From Mesostigma viride (taxonomy: Eukaryota > Streptophyta > Mesostigmatophyceae > Mesostigmatales > Mesostigmataceae), in NCBI GenBank assembly GCA_009746045.1, contig RPFO01000123.1:1161410-1225409 (forward strand): DNA of 64,000 nucleotides. Direction: 5' to 3'. The translations under genes were made by a program, and so were the position numbers. Of the stretch, positions 1 through 23,653 are shown one piece after another. A model generated the notes under the pieces. That model was not told where the DNA came from and did no database searches. It saw only the letters and a program-made list of their open reading frames with translations. Each line of letters begins with the position of its first letter. Within the stretch, counting starts at the first letter, position 1.

Positions 1-604
1 GACCCTGGGAGGAGGACAACACACCCAGGCCTTGAAAAGGCTAGGTTGGAAGGGGCAGGAAGTTGCGGGCTATGAAGCGATCACGCCCTTTGCGAGGAAA
101 CAATGCTGACTGTCCCTAAAATGCACTTAGCCCCTGCACAGATGGCTCGAAGAATACACCTGGTGCATGACGTGTGCCACGGCAGCATGCCCCACGGGGG
201 GAACTTCCCAGCATCGTATGTATGTATGTATGTATGTTTGGACTTTGGAACATCCTTTCTCTCTTGCCGCAAACAGGCGCAACCCTCCACGCGTGCAGCA
301 AGAGCAGCTGTACTATCGACTTTTAGCAGCTCATCGCTGCGCCATGAAGCATAGACGCTGCCACCAGCAACGAAGCCAGACGCGAGATTATCGGCAAGCA
401 ACGAGCTTCGTGGACAGGTGAGGGCGATACTGGTGGCAGGCACTGGGCAGAATTGGATGGTCTGCATGCCATGTACCTCCGGAGGGGATGTGCTGGCATG
501 AATGATAGAATGACGGTAAGAACGATGGGGTGAAGAAATAAAGTGATGGGATGAAGGAACGAATGGTGGATTGAAGAAATACATGGCGGAATAAAGGGAC
601 GTAC
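1..604 (-). other. Downstream part of the CLASP gene, exons not resolved
   Basis: This stretch follows the CLASP exon-2 donor and should hold intron and further exons on the minus strand. A minus-strand open frame through about 430-250 contains SVYASWRSDELLKVDS, which could belong to a later exon, but no acceptor gives the right phase. A short GTAT microsatellite lies at about 217-237. Confidence 0.4.
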
Positions 605-1191
605 CTCCATCAGGGAGATGAGGAAGCGCCGTGTGGCCTCGCGTACAGGCTGCTTGCTATCTCCTAGCTTGTCAATGACAGGGGCTATAAGCGACTGGAT
701 ATAGCGAGATATAGCATCCCCTATCTTCGGCAATGCAGCCGCAAACGCCAGAAGAAACCCTTGCGTAATCCTGCACGAAAAGCGCGAGAGAAAGCAACCA
801 GCTCATTCGAGGGCTGCTGACACACTGTTCGATACGAACCCAACGATCCCCAATCAACGCGTTGCACTTGGTCGCTACATTACTGAGCATACGGAGTCTA
901 TAATGCGGGCAAAGAAGACCACAATCCAGGAGCACCAACAAGAAAACAGCCTTGCCGTTGAGTAAAACCAATTGGACATAACACTTCGCCACAAATACGC
1001 CACGGCAAGTCGCACCCCGCTTACCTGAAATTGGTTTCTTTTAGAAGCATAAAACTCGCGTCTACAAGGGCTTTCACGTGGTTTGGAGGGAAAGTGATAC
1101 TCTCTAGTTCTACAAACTGCTGTAGGGCATTCACCCCATTCTGCCGCACCCGTGGCTCTTTGGAATCGAGCTGCTTCAGTATATCATCCAT
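605..1191 (-). CDS. CLASP: CLASP, microtubule plus-end TOG protein, N-terminal exons (partial)
   Basis: CLASP binds microtubules through TOG domains and stabilises plus ends and the cortical array. Two minus-strand exons are visible. Exon 1 (1191-1025) starts at ATG 1191 and encodes MDDILKQLDSKEPRVRQNGV and onward through LVDASFMLLKETNF. It ends at a GTAAGC donor with two bases of a codon left over. Exon 2 (770-605) completes that Arg codon and reads ITQGF, then LIAPVIDKLGDSKQPVRE and LISLME, and ends at a GTACGT donor. The order NFR-x-x-QG, then a stretch ending in LGDSKQPVR, then LME is that of the first TOG repeat of plant CLASP, from memory of the family. The phases agree exactly. The rest should lie left of 605, but I could not find the next exon. 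The start matches plant CLASP, which begins almost directly with the first HEAT repeat. Confidence 0.85.
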
Positions 1192-2577
1192 TTCCGCGAG
1201 CTTTCTTGCTAGGCTATGTTATCAATGAGACGGTACTCATCTAGTACGTTTGCTCGCAGGTCTGTCACAGACATGTTTTCAAATATGTGGTGTCAACTGA
1301 GATCTTATTCTATACCTAGTTTGGCACGTGCTGGGACGGCCGTATGGCAGGGTCTGCACACAATGCAGGCCGCTTCTACCTCCCTTAAAAACTGGTGTTG
1401 CCCTGCAATCACGGGAATCGATTTCAACGACAGTTATGGCCCCGTTTTTGCATGGATGATGAAGCTAATACATGTAGCTACCATGTCTTGCCTGGCATTT
1501 GTCGGTTCGGGTATCGTCCTGCCCGGTTTACAGTACAACAATCGCTAGCCATTTGGAAAAAAAACTTGGCGGGGTGCGAGAGAATTCGGTGCAGCAGGAC
1601 ATTCGTACGGGCCCGCATCATTTTGCCCTGGGAGATACACCGATAGTTGTTGTTGTTGTTGTTGTTGTGTCCGCACATGGGCAGCAGAGAATCTTTAGTG
1701 GCCGAGCCATAACTGTACACCGATAGTATGGTTTCTCGGAATCTAATTCATGAACGGCAAAGTTGATGATCATTTAATCGCTACAGTATCTCTAGCAGTG
1801 CCGGCAGGGATTCCCGTTTCGCCGTCCTTGTTAATGACAGTCCCCTAGTATAGTACCACAGATAATAAATATATCCGGCCCTCGGTCACTATAGATTCTC
1901 TGGTGCCCATGGGCGGCGTGGGACACAACAACAACAACAAGAAGAAGAAGCTAGGCTACTGTACAACCGACTAGCTTGGCTGTGGCAGCCGTCAGCTCGG
2001 AGCTCCATAGCAAAATGCAAATTTTTATTAACCTTGACCGTCAGCTCGCAGCTCCATAGCAAAATGCAAATTTTTATTAACCTTGAAGCCTCAGCTGCTA
2101 TCTACAGTGCTGTAAGCGGAACCACTGACAAATTAACCTTTAAGCCTGAAAGCGTTCTGTACCAGAAAATAGCGGCCCACCAGGCAGAACGTATAACATG
2201 ATTTGATAATCATTGCAGGCAGCAAGCCCAATTAGCCAGATAGGTGTCCGCTGACGTTCGCTGGCTGCGGAGAATGCATGCATTGTTTGTCAATTCTCGT
2301 GCATAAACCACTATTGTAGATGCAGCACGGGGTAGTCTTCACGCCACGCCAATAGTGGGCAGAATAGTAGAGCTTCTCGACCGTTCACGAAGTAGACTGT
2401 GGGGAACTAGTGTTTAAAGGTGTATATGAAACCTGCAAGGCAGGCAGACATTCGAACAGTCGAGCTAAGGTTTATGCGGACGGCACTGCTCTTCCTTTCG
2501 CTTGGTGGCTGCGCCGGTGCGCACCGATAGAATACGAGCAACCTTAATTTTCCGAGGACTTGGAGTGATCACCATCC
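1192..2577. promoter_or_regulatory. Divergent intergenic region between CLASP and DHX37
   Basis: No gene is seen here. The region separates the CLASP start (minus, 1191) from the DHX37 start (plus, 2578), so both promoters should lie in it. It holds short microsatellites, (TTG)n at about 1646-1667 and (CAA)n followed by (GAA)n at about 1927-1950, and one 49-bp tandem duplication, listed separately. No TATA box can be assigned with confidence. Confidence 0.4.
1989..2086. repeat. 49-bp tandem duplication in the divergent promoter
   Basis: Two adjacent copies (1989-2037 and 2038-2086) differ at about one base. Each carries GCAAAATGCAAATTTTTATT, with the octamer-like ATGCAAAT. The copies lie about 500 bp upstream of the DHX37 start codon. 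Confidence 0.85.
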
Positions 2578-15044
<12,467 letters not shown>

Positions 15045-15366
15045 AATGACCTTCATACCCGGTCATTGGGGGTGTTCCCTTTGGGAGGGCATGGAGCACG
15101 ACAAAGTACCTAATGTGTCTTCTAGCAGCCATACAACTTTGTGGAATGGGAGTAGCCACTTGCCGTGTAAATAATTATTTAACAAAACACGCAACTGGGA
15201 CATGCATGTGGGTACCAATGAGGAACCTATACACAACCGGAAGGAGGGAGGATGCCCTAGGTAGCTTCTCTCATTGCCGCAAGTGGGCTGACCATGTGCA
15301 GCTAGAGGACTGTCTCTGCATCGTGGTACAGGCCCAACTGTGATTGCAATGTACCACAAGTAGGAG

Positions 15367-15574
15367 TTATTATAAATAGTGACGGAACCTTTTTGCCACT
15401 TGGCAATTAGGTCCGTCACTATTTATCCGGGGAAAACCACTCGCCGGTATCAATTCGGCGCCACGTTCACGTGGACTTAACGCGGAATAGATACCGGCGA
15501 GTGGTTTTCACCGGATAAATAGTGACGGACCTAATTGCCAAGTGGCAAAAAGGTTCCGTCACTATTTATAATAA
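15367..15574. mobile_element. Foldback (MITE-like) element, 208-bp near-perfect palindrome
   Basis: The left arm starts TTATTATAAATAGTGACGG, and its reverse complement ends the element at 15574. The arms are about 84 bp with about one mismatch around a 40-bp centre. Each arm contains its own smaller inverted repeat (AATAGTGACGGA...TCCGTCACTATT), so the palindrome looks like two about 60-bp hairpin elements fused head to head. There is no coding capacity. Confidence 0.9.
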
Positions 15575-15784
15575 CTAAGACCTCGTAAGTCGGGGGTTCG
15601 AATCCCTGTGGTGACACGGGTATTTCCGAATTATACCGGAAGGATTTGATCAATACCAGAAGGCCAAACGAAAGCGCCAGAAGGGAAAATATGCCCGGTC
15701 GGAATATCGTAGCGAGATTCGGTACTGCAGTAGGCATCAGCGGTATGATAGATATCGACCCCCACACTACCTACGACGTTTTAG

Positions 15785-15850
15785 TTATTATAAATAGTGA
15801 TGGAACCTTCGTGCCACTTGGCAATTAGGTCCGTCACTATTTATCTGGCG
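15785..15850. mobile_element. Third copy of the about 60-bp hairpin element
   Basis: This solo copy of the arm of the 15367-15574 palindrome (ATAAATAGTGATGGAACC to AGGTCCGTCACTATTTAT) directly abuts the 5'-truncated ORF1-like element that starts at about 15852. Between this copy and the palindrome, 15575-15784 holds no gene. It has a pol III B-box-like GGTTCGAATCC at about 15596. Confidence 0.85.
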
Positions 15851-15851
15851 A

Positions 15852-16755
15852 AAACCACCTCCACCACCTCCGCCTTAGCAGCCCAGCTCCAACGGCAGAC
15901 GCTTGTCAACCTCCGCGAGGAGGCCGAGCTCGCCAAGCGCATCCTCAACGTCATTGTCAAGAACTTCGACATGGAGGAAGGTGAGATTTCCGAGAAGCTT
16001 ACGCGTGCGTTTGAGAGAGAAATCCTTGGTCGCATGGGTCTTAATGGTGAGATCGACCTGGTCGCCCACCGCCTTTCCCGGCCGCGCGCGGGGTAAGGCA
16101 GGGGCGCCCCCGCTCCTTCTCACCTTTAAGAACCCGGCGGACAAGATTTCTTTTCTCCGACGCCGCAAGCGGCTCGAGAAGACTCTCTTCACCATTGACG
16201 ACGACTTGACCCTGGCGCAGCAACAACGGCGACGGGAGCTATGGCCGACCTACCTCCAGCTCCGGCAGACCAAGGCGGGGCAGCCGGTGTACTGGAAGGG
16301 GGCGGCCATCTACGTCGGCCACAAGCCCTGGCAGGCGACCCCCGCGGCCCCCGCGACTCCAGACGCCCCAGCTTATAGTAGGGGAATACAGCAGTAGTAG
16401 TGTAGAATAGATAGACCGTGGCCATGTACATGTAAGCCTCCTATGTAGGCACTATACCAGCTGAGCCACGAGCATTATTTAACCATGTACATGTGTGCCT
16501 ATGATGTGCCACACTCCAGATGATGCCTAGTTTTATTTAGTTATGCTGTGCCCATGCAGAGAGCTGCTCTCTGCTGAGATGCCACGCTCCAGTTTTTGTA
16601 TAGCTGCATGATGATCTTCCTCCCCCGTGCCAGGATCCCCCCCTTAGGCGGGTTGAACCTGAGACAGCATGGTGGTGCAGGTGCCCGGTGGTGCACCTAG
16701 AGCAGGGGTAGCTTACATTCCCACCCTTGCATGAAGTAGCCTAGAATGTATTAAC
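15852..16755 (+). mobile_element. LINE ORF1-like element, 5'-truncated copy C
   Basis: The frame starts mid-protein (LREEAELAKRILNVIVKN) and shifts once near 16090. It then reads PPLLLTFKNPADKISFLRRR and LTLAQQQRRRELW to about 16397. This block is about 90% alike with the copies at 42.8-44.2 kb and on the minus strand at 17.9-18.5 kb. The order of an RRM-like strand, an Arg-rich helix and a QQQRRRELW helix resembles L1 ORF1 proteins (RRM plus C-terminal RNA-binding domain); that assignment is inference. The 3' UTR is shared with copy B up to about 16755. The AT-tail is missing. Confidence 0.75.
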
Positions 16756-17487
16756 CCCTCCACCGTCTCTGACTCGTGGCTAAAATGAGTCACGAGTTGC
16801 ACAGTATGCCACAGGTGCCCCCATTCAGCCTAATTATTTTTTCTAGACCATACAAGGAACCAAGCATAACCATATTAGGGCCCACCTGGGGGCCGTATAG
16901 TGGGTGGTCCCAGCGCTAGGCCCCCCTGCTGTACAAATAGCTCCCCCTCAGGGGGGTACTGTGAGTGTGCGCGGTGACACCCTTATAATGGATGATAGAC
17001 CCCTTTCCTCGATGAGTTGACCCTGGGGTTGGTTTTGTTTGTAGATAGATTTTTTAGTTAGAATGGGATACAAACACTAAAAATTGTAACTGCCCCAGGG
17101 ACCCATCAGTTGGTGCTAAAAATAACGGGGTTTTTTCCCTACTACTCAGACAGCTGTGCACCAGGGTACCCCATGAGTACCCCCTTGACTTTGACCAGGG
17201 CTTCCACCCTGATACGGTGGTCAACTACGGTCAGACAAGTGACAGTCCTACGGATAGAGCGAATCTAGATCTTTTCTGTGGTCTAGTTGGTTCCCGCCAA
17301 AACCTTCCCGCCGAATCCCTACAGCGCGCACAAACTCGTCACAGAAGGTGAGGCATGAGAAAAACTCGCAGTAAAAAATCGGCACGAGGACGGTTGAGGG
17401 GTTAAATAATAATATAGCACATGCAGTACATATTGTGTGGATCACGCAAAGTTAGGTGCATAATATGTGACATCTGTAGAGATTCAT
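16756..17487. other. No gene recognised
   Basis: This is AT-richer intergenic DNA between two retroelement copies. No exon, RNA gene or clear repeat was seen. Confidence 0.5.
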
Positions 17488-19245
17488 TAATTAATTAATT
17501 AAAATCATAGCTCCGTGCGGAGCATATGTAACACATAGCCCTGAGAAAGGGGCATCTATGGGTTTGTAATACAATCAGGGCGACAACCTGCTGGTGTAGG
17601 ATGTACAACTATCACCTGCTCTGGGTGCACAAGGTGCACCTGCACCGCCATGATGGTTCATGCCTCCTAAACAAGCACAGGCACACAAGGCGGCTTGAGG
17701 AGAGGGCCTAGAAGGCCTGCATGACATATGGGGTGGAAGGTATGTGGCTAGGCTATAACTGGGGCACACATGGCCTCTCAGCAGAGAGTAACTCCCTGCA
17801 TGGGCAAAGCATGACTCGAAATTGCTACGGCTGTTACATAAGGGCGGGTGTGGGCCCATCACGTAGGCATACATGGCCACGTCACTAAGCTTTCTAGTCT
17901 ACACTACTGCTATATATTCCCTAGGCTGGGGTGGCTGGGGTGGCTGCGGCGGCAGGGGTCGCCTGCCAGGGCTTGTGGGCGACGTAGATGTCCGCCCCCT
18001 TCCAGTAGACCGGCTTCTGCCCCGCCGTCTGCCGAAGCTGGAGGTAGGTCGGCCATATGTAGCTCCCGTCGCCGTTGTTGCTGCGTCAAGGTCAAGTCCT
18101 CGTCCAGCGTGTAGGATGTCCCCCCAAGCCGCTTGCGACACTTGAGGAACTCCATCTTATTATCCGCCACGGTGTCAAAGGTGCCGAGGAGCAAGGGGGA
18201 GCTACTAGGGGCCGGCCTTATACCCTGCAAGCGGGGAAGGCGAGTCACCCCCCGCGGCTTGCATGCCCTTAATTACCAGTGATAGCCACGGGGACAAGGA
18301 TTTTGTTCTCAAACGCCAGGGCAAGGGTCTCGGAGGTCTCGTCCTGCAGAGGGTCGAAGTGCTTGACTATGACGTTAAGGCTGCGCTTGGCGAGCTCGGC
18401 CTCCTCGCGGAGGTCCAGCGGCTGCTGCTTAAGCTGGGCGGCCGGCGACGGCGGAGGTGGTGGAGGTGGCGTGCTGTCCACTCAGGTCGGGATGGGAGGA
18501 GCATCGCCGGCAGGGCCAGCAGGGGCTGGCCGAGCGGCGATGTCCTTCACCGCCTGGGCAGTGATTCCGGCGGTGTTCTGCAAGCATTCGATGGCTATGG
18601 CATTGTCCTGCAGGCGCTTGTCGATGGCGAGGAGCTGGGCGGTGAGGGCGTCGGTTGTGGTGGAGGTGGAGGCGAGGAGCTTGGAGGTGGCGGTGGTGGT
18701 GGAGGAGAGGAGGGGAAGCTCGGCAGCCAGCGTGCCACCCATGGCCGCCACATCTGCGGCGAGGGGTGTCACGTGCTGCATGAGGCCGGCCTGGTTGATG
18801 ATGGAGCGGATTTCGGAGGTGGAATTCATGGAAGTGGGGGCCCAGATCTCGGCGACAGAGCGCCCGAGGAGGGAGCAGAGCTGAAGGCGGGGGCGGGGGT
18901 AGCTGGACAGATTCGGGGCGAAAGTGCCGACCACGCGGCCAGGCAGAGTGAGGCGACCAAGGACGTCAAGGTGCTGGCACAGGGCAAGAAGCGAGGTGCG
19001 CGACCCGTAGAAGACGGCACTCATAAACTGGGTGGGAGCTGCGTGGCAGTGTGTCCACCATGCGGCTGATTTGGCGTCGAAGTCGATTTCTTTCCAGCCC
19101 GGCTCGGCAGGGGGCGGATCCTCATGCAGGGCGGCTGCGTTTAGGCTCAGGCGATGCAGAGGCGAGGCAAGCCCGTGAGGGGGCTGGGCAACCACCAGTG
19201 CACGACTAGTGTCACCGCTGCCTTCCGGGCTGTAGATATGCATTC
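17488..19245 (-). mobile_element. LINE ORF1-like element copy A, near full length, decayed
   Basis: The minus-strand reading begins at about 19243. It runs through an N-terminal domain with HVTPLAADVAAMGGTLA and the Thr/Ser-rich linker to an in-frame stop at 18482. It then continues with LREEAELAKRSLNVIVKHF and LTLTQQQRRREL, with further breaks near 18260 and 17990. The 3' UTR ends in a small hairpin (17506-17528) and an (ATTA)n tail at 17481-17504, the same arrangement as copy B. No intact protein remains. Confidence 0.75.
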
Positions 19246-19470
19246 AAGATTGTGTTTTCGATCAATAGACCTGTACGCACGCATGCTTGCAGTTCACATA
19301 AATTCACGCCGGCCGGGGATCTTGGAGTAAGTACAAACTCAAGGTGCGGCTCTGCATGCACAATCAATTAAATTAAAAGCACGTGACTGCCGGTGTAACG
19401 ATTTTTCTAACTATAGATTAGCATATACATTAGATTAGCATATAGTACTCCGCGGCATGCCCATGCGCAT

Positions 19471-20245
19471 GACACGCAAGTACTTAATTACTTCTACTTA
19501 CTTACTTACTAATTACAGTCACTTACTTACTTATATAAATTAAATTAAATTATAACATGACGAGATCATGTAGCACATATTCCCTTGCTGGATGGATGGA
19601 GGTTGGCAAAGCCGCGAAACCGAACTAGTTAACTCTAAGCTACTCTAATATAGAAAACCCTAACTATTCTACTCAGCAAAGCGCCCCCTCCTCTTGGGTG
19701 GGGGGGGCACTTGCCCACAGGGGCGGGCGTATGAGCCTGGACAATCATCTTCCACGTACCTCTTCTGGTTCTGCATGCATTGCAGTCCAAGCTAGAAAGA
19801 GGATGTGAATGTACGTGATGTTCACATGGGGCTGGGACCACTAGGTCGGCGCGCCAGCAACGTACTGCTGTGGGTAGGTCATGACATGTTTGCCTACCTT
19901 CTTAGGTATGTCCTTGGGGCCAGGCCAGGTCAGGATATGCCGCCCTGGCTGGCCAAGCCGCTGGGGGCCGGCCAGACCTAGGTCGGTGTCTACCTGGCTG
20001 GTGCGAGCGAGATGTCCTACGAATGCTATCCTGCGCTGTCTAATCTCGTCCAAAATGCGAGGCATGCCCTGGTACAAAGACTCTAAAGATCTTACTTAGT
20101 ACTCACTCTCTTCTTAGTACTCACTCTCTTCTTAGTACTTACTCACTTCTTAGTACTTACTCTCTCAAGATCTTACTTATTTAGTACTTACTTAAGTACT
20201 TCCTTACTTCCTTACTTACTCAGTTATACTTACTTACTTTGTCAC
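19471..20245 (-). mobile_element. LINE reverse-transcriptase 3' fragment with AT-rich and (ACTT) tails
   Basis: A minus-strand stretch at 20077-19841 reads IRQRRIAFVGHLART, the usual C-terminal block of LINE reverse transcriptases. The 19575-19740 segment repeats at 44648-44815, also on the minus strand next to RT. The flanks are a partly deleted hairpin (19556-19570), an (AAATT)n tail and ACTT tetranucleotide runs at 19490-19530 and 20090-20240. Only a remnant is left. Confidence 0.7.
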
Positions 20246-20636
20246 GTGGGTACGTACCAATGAAGGAACCTCTTAACCCTATACACAACTCGAGGAGGGA
20301 GGGCGCCCTAGATTAGTTCTCTCACTGCCTCGAGTGGGCAGGCCACAGAGGACTCTCTGCATGCAACATGATGCAGGCCATGCAACTTTGGGTGCATGAT
20401 TGCAAGCATGCACAAGAAAGGCGGCAGGAAAATATTGGCATGGACGTATTGCTTGATTTTTCAGTTGAACGGAAGCCACAGCGTCAAGCAAGTTGCCTAC
20501 TGTGAGAGTCCAGCAACAATGCTGTGGCTGCAATCCAACACTACTGCAATTCTGAAGCTATGGAGTTCCAGCTTGAGTTTGTTAACTTGTCAAATGGACA
20601 GCCCGTGTTGCAACATCCCCGTGATTTCCCCACGTG

Positions 20637-21554
20637 TTACTTACTGGACGTGCCAACGTGGAACTTCAAATCCGGCTGTCTATGCGCAAGCAACGTCGCA
20701 AATTTCTGGTTTGGCTCGCGGAACAGCTTATCCAGCAGTGCCCGCGTCTGCGGGAGCATGCCTTGGTCATACTTGCCGCCGCCACGACTGCTAGCAACTT
20801 CCCGCAGAAACACATCATCCCACAGGGCATGGCCAGGTGGCGGCACATCCACCCCAACATGGCAGAAGACAGCAGAAAGCACTCGCTGGGAAGTCTCAGG
20901 TCCCTGGTTCGCCAACTCCTCTTCCTGGATCAAGAGCAGATTGCTTCTATTCGCGCCACCCTTAAGCCAGGCCGCATAGTGCACATGATAGAAGCTGCTC
21001 ATAAGCAGCGCCATGCCCTCCACGCCATGCTCTGGGCACTGGACAAGCCGGCTGGCTTCGTAGGCAGCGCTGGGTGGCTGGCCATCATCATCCTGGCCCG
21101 CAGAAGCAGACCCCGGCTTCTTCCTCGTGTAGTGATGCGTGCAGGACAACACGCGGTCTGCAGCTTCCTGCCCTTGGGAGGGAAAGGATGAGGATGCCTG
21201 CCTCCCGTCACCACCCTTGTCCTTGCTCATACCTGCGCCTGCGTCTTGCCGGCCCTTCTCTCCTCCACCACTTGGCTCGTCTGCCTGCGTCTCGTAATCC
21301 TTGTCATCCTCCAAACCCAAGCGCCCCCTGTGGCGGGAAATGTGAGTCGTGCTCCGATGGCCCGGCTCCTCTGCGGGGTCAGGTGAGCCGCTGGGCTCCC
21401 CCTCCTGCAGCTCACCGAGGCCCTCAAGCTGTGCTTCTGCCTGGCCATCCGCATGATTACGACCACCACTGCCGTCTTCAGCATGATCGCTATCATCACT
21501 GCCACCCATATCATCATCGTCGTCGTCGTCATCATCATGATCATTATCATCATT

Positions 21555-21596
<42 letters not shown>

Positions 21597-23653
21597 GTCA
21601 TCGTCATTGCTAACAGTAACGTCCCCGATAGCGACATCCTCTGCGAGTGCTCCCACCCCGCACAGCACATCGCACATGTCGTCGCGCACGTCCATGTACC
21701 CCTGCAGCACGCAGGCGTCCAACCCCTTGATGACAGCACACGCACGCAGCATGGGCACCGCCGCAGCCATGACGGCATGAAAGGCCTCGGGCGTGAGCCC
21801 ACGGCCCTTGCCGCAGCCACACATCTGGTGGGTTACGGGGTCAACATGGGCTGAGTCAGCACACTTGGGAGTGCACCAGGCTTGCCACGTGGCGAGCACC
21901 TGCTCGCCCGGCTCCTGCGCCACCATTAGCACGCGTGTAGACGGCAGCAAAGTGAACAGCTCCTTCACCGCCCAGTCCAGGTGGGGCTCCTGGGGACTTT
22001 TCCCTTTGAATGGCGGCAAACGGGGGCGCAGACCTTGGCCCAGCAGGTCCTGTCGTGCACCGGGACAAGCGCAAGAAAAAGGGCACCAACGCACCAGCTC
22101 CCATCACTTTGCGTGGGCATGGATAGCCCAGCTTGTGCGCGTGTGCGTGTGCGTGCGTGTGTGTTTGTTTGTTTGTATGCTTTGTGCGCGTGTGCGTGTT
22201 TGTGCTTACGCGCCTGTATGTGCATGTGCGGGACCAGGGGTAAGCCCAAGTGCGCATGTCTTTGCTAGATGGGATATATAGCAAAGATAAATGTAGACCG
22301 TGGCGGAGGCATGCTTGACCGTTCGGCGCGCGATGGCGCATCTCAGGATCTCGCAAGACTCCTGTCCCGTCTCTTCAACAACCGCACTCCTGTGCACTGG
22401 CCAACCTCCAGTCATCGCTCCTGACCTTGTAACAGCTGGCATCCGCTCCTTACCATGTACTAGGTGGCATCCATCCTTAGCTAGAAACAGCTGGCATCCG
22501 CTCCTTACCGCGTACTAGGTGGCATCCATCCTTAGCTTGAAACAGCTGGCATCCGCTCCTTACCTTGTAGTAGGAGGCATCCATCCTTGGCTTGTAACAG
22601 CTGGCATCCGCTCCTTACCTTGTAGTAGGTGGCATCCGCATCGCCCATGACGACAGACATGAGCCGGGGCAGGCCTCCTTCCTCGTTCCTCTCCCTGTGT
22701 GCCACCACCTCGGAGGCGTGTTGTCGCTGAATGGCCGCGAAATAGCTCAGGTAGCTCTGCACCTGCTTGGCACTGGCAAAGCGCTGGCTGAACAGGTGGA
22801 TCTCTTTCGCAGCCAGCTGGTTGGATGCAACCTGCAGGGGGGGAGGAGGGAAGGCAGGGATAGGAACCAGAAACAGGAAACACTCAAACCTACTCCTAGC
22901 TTAGTTAATGTGCCTTACTCGCTCCAGCTCTAAGCTGAGTTTTGGTACAATATTCCATTCGCTCAGGGTAGTATGAGATGTGTGGCTAGGCTCAGCAGTG
23001 ATGATACACCTGTGGCTAGGCCCAGCAATGAAAATAAACCTGCAGTTGGCTAGGCCGAATGGTTCAGCCAAGCCATAGCTAGAACTGCCAATCCATGCGA
23101 TGGCAGCCGAGGGCGAATTTTCGGACCCATACTTCCGGACGCTTACTTCCGGACCCTCTCATGTCCGTGTTTTACCGACCATTCGGAGCGAAGGGGGCGT
23201 AGCGTCGGACGCAGCAACGAATGGTTAGGGGTTCAACTGTACTGCATACACCGCGAAATTACCGTTTTGCCATTGCACGCGGGCACATGATATAATGCGT
23301 GCTGAGCGACGCGTCTGGATGTACGAGGGCAGGCCTTTTACCTGCGGGTGCAGTTGCAGGAGGCGGTGGAGAAGGGCAGTACCGCTCAACGCCATGCCGG
23401 CAACGATGTAGTTGGGTAGACACATAAGCTGCGTCAGCTCCGTGGAATTGCCGCCCCCAGTCCAAGGATACACACCCTCCCAGCAGAAATCCCGGGGAGA
23501 GGAGCGCTGCTTAAGCGCTTCGTATAACGGGTGGTAATTCCGGTTGAGCGACGCAAGAAATTCTCGTCGGCCCAGGTGGTGGGATACATCAGCAAAGCTG
23601 TGCGGGATCAAAGTCACCAGCAATACGGCTACAGCGATGCGATTGAAAGGCAT
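20637..23653 (-). CDS. Sulfotransferase-family protein with signal peptide, three exons
   Basis: Family members move sulfate from PAPS to carbohydrate or protein in the Golgi. Exons are 23653-23342, 22831-22619 and 22049-20637, all phase 0, giving 645 aa. Residues 1-21 form a signal peptide or anchor (IAVAVLLVTLIPHSFA). The 5'-phosphosulfate loop region reads IVAGMALSGTALLHRLLQLH. Exon 2 carries KEIHLF and GDADATYY, matching the family KE-HFF and GE-SPTY blocks. Exon 3 has ELFTLLPSTRVLMVAQEP, the position of the usual RDPVERA motif, and the C-terminal LLDKLFREPNQKFATLL typical of carbohydrate sulfotransferases. The loop Lys is Leu here, and the RDP Arg is Gln, so catalysis is doubtful. An Asp-rich insertion of about 200 aa, encoded by ATC-type repeats, splits exon 3. 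The gene is divergent from the eIF4G gene. Confidence 0.8.
21500..21612. repeat. ATC/GTC triplet repeat encoding poly-Asp in the sulfotransferase exon 3
   Basis: On the coding (minus) strand this is a GAT/GAC/AAT run giving long Asp/Asn tracts. It lies within an acidic linker, not within the conserved sulfotransferase blocks. Confidence 0.85.
22431..22650. repeat. 55-bp minisatellite, four copies, overlapping a splice donor
   Basis: Units begin AACAGCTGGCATCCGCTCCT at 22431, 22486, 22541 and 22596. Each unit contains, on the minus strand, the last coding bases of sulfotransferase exon 2 and its GTAAGG donor. Only the copy nearest exon 2 is joined to the full exon. Confidence 0.9.

Noticed and set aside
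15575-15625. tRNA gene with B box GGTTCGAATCC and a CTCGTAA loop
   Set aside because: The variable region and a proper anticodon stem are missing, and the 5' half is displaced by the palindrome. At most it is a tRNA-derived remnant.
21453-21854. Ile/Val-rich plus-strand ORF resembling membrane helices
   Set aside because: It is the antisense reading of the Asp-coding triplet repeat in sulfotransferase exon 3.
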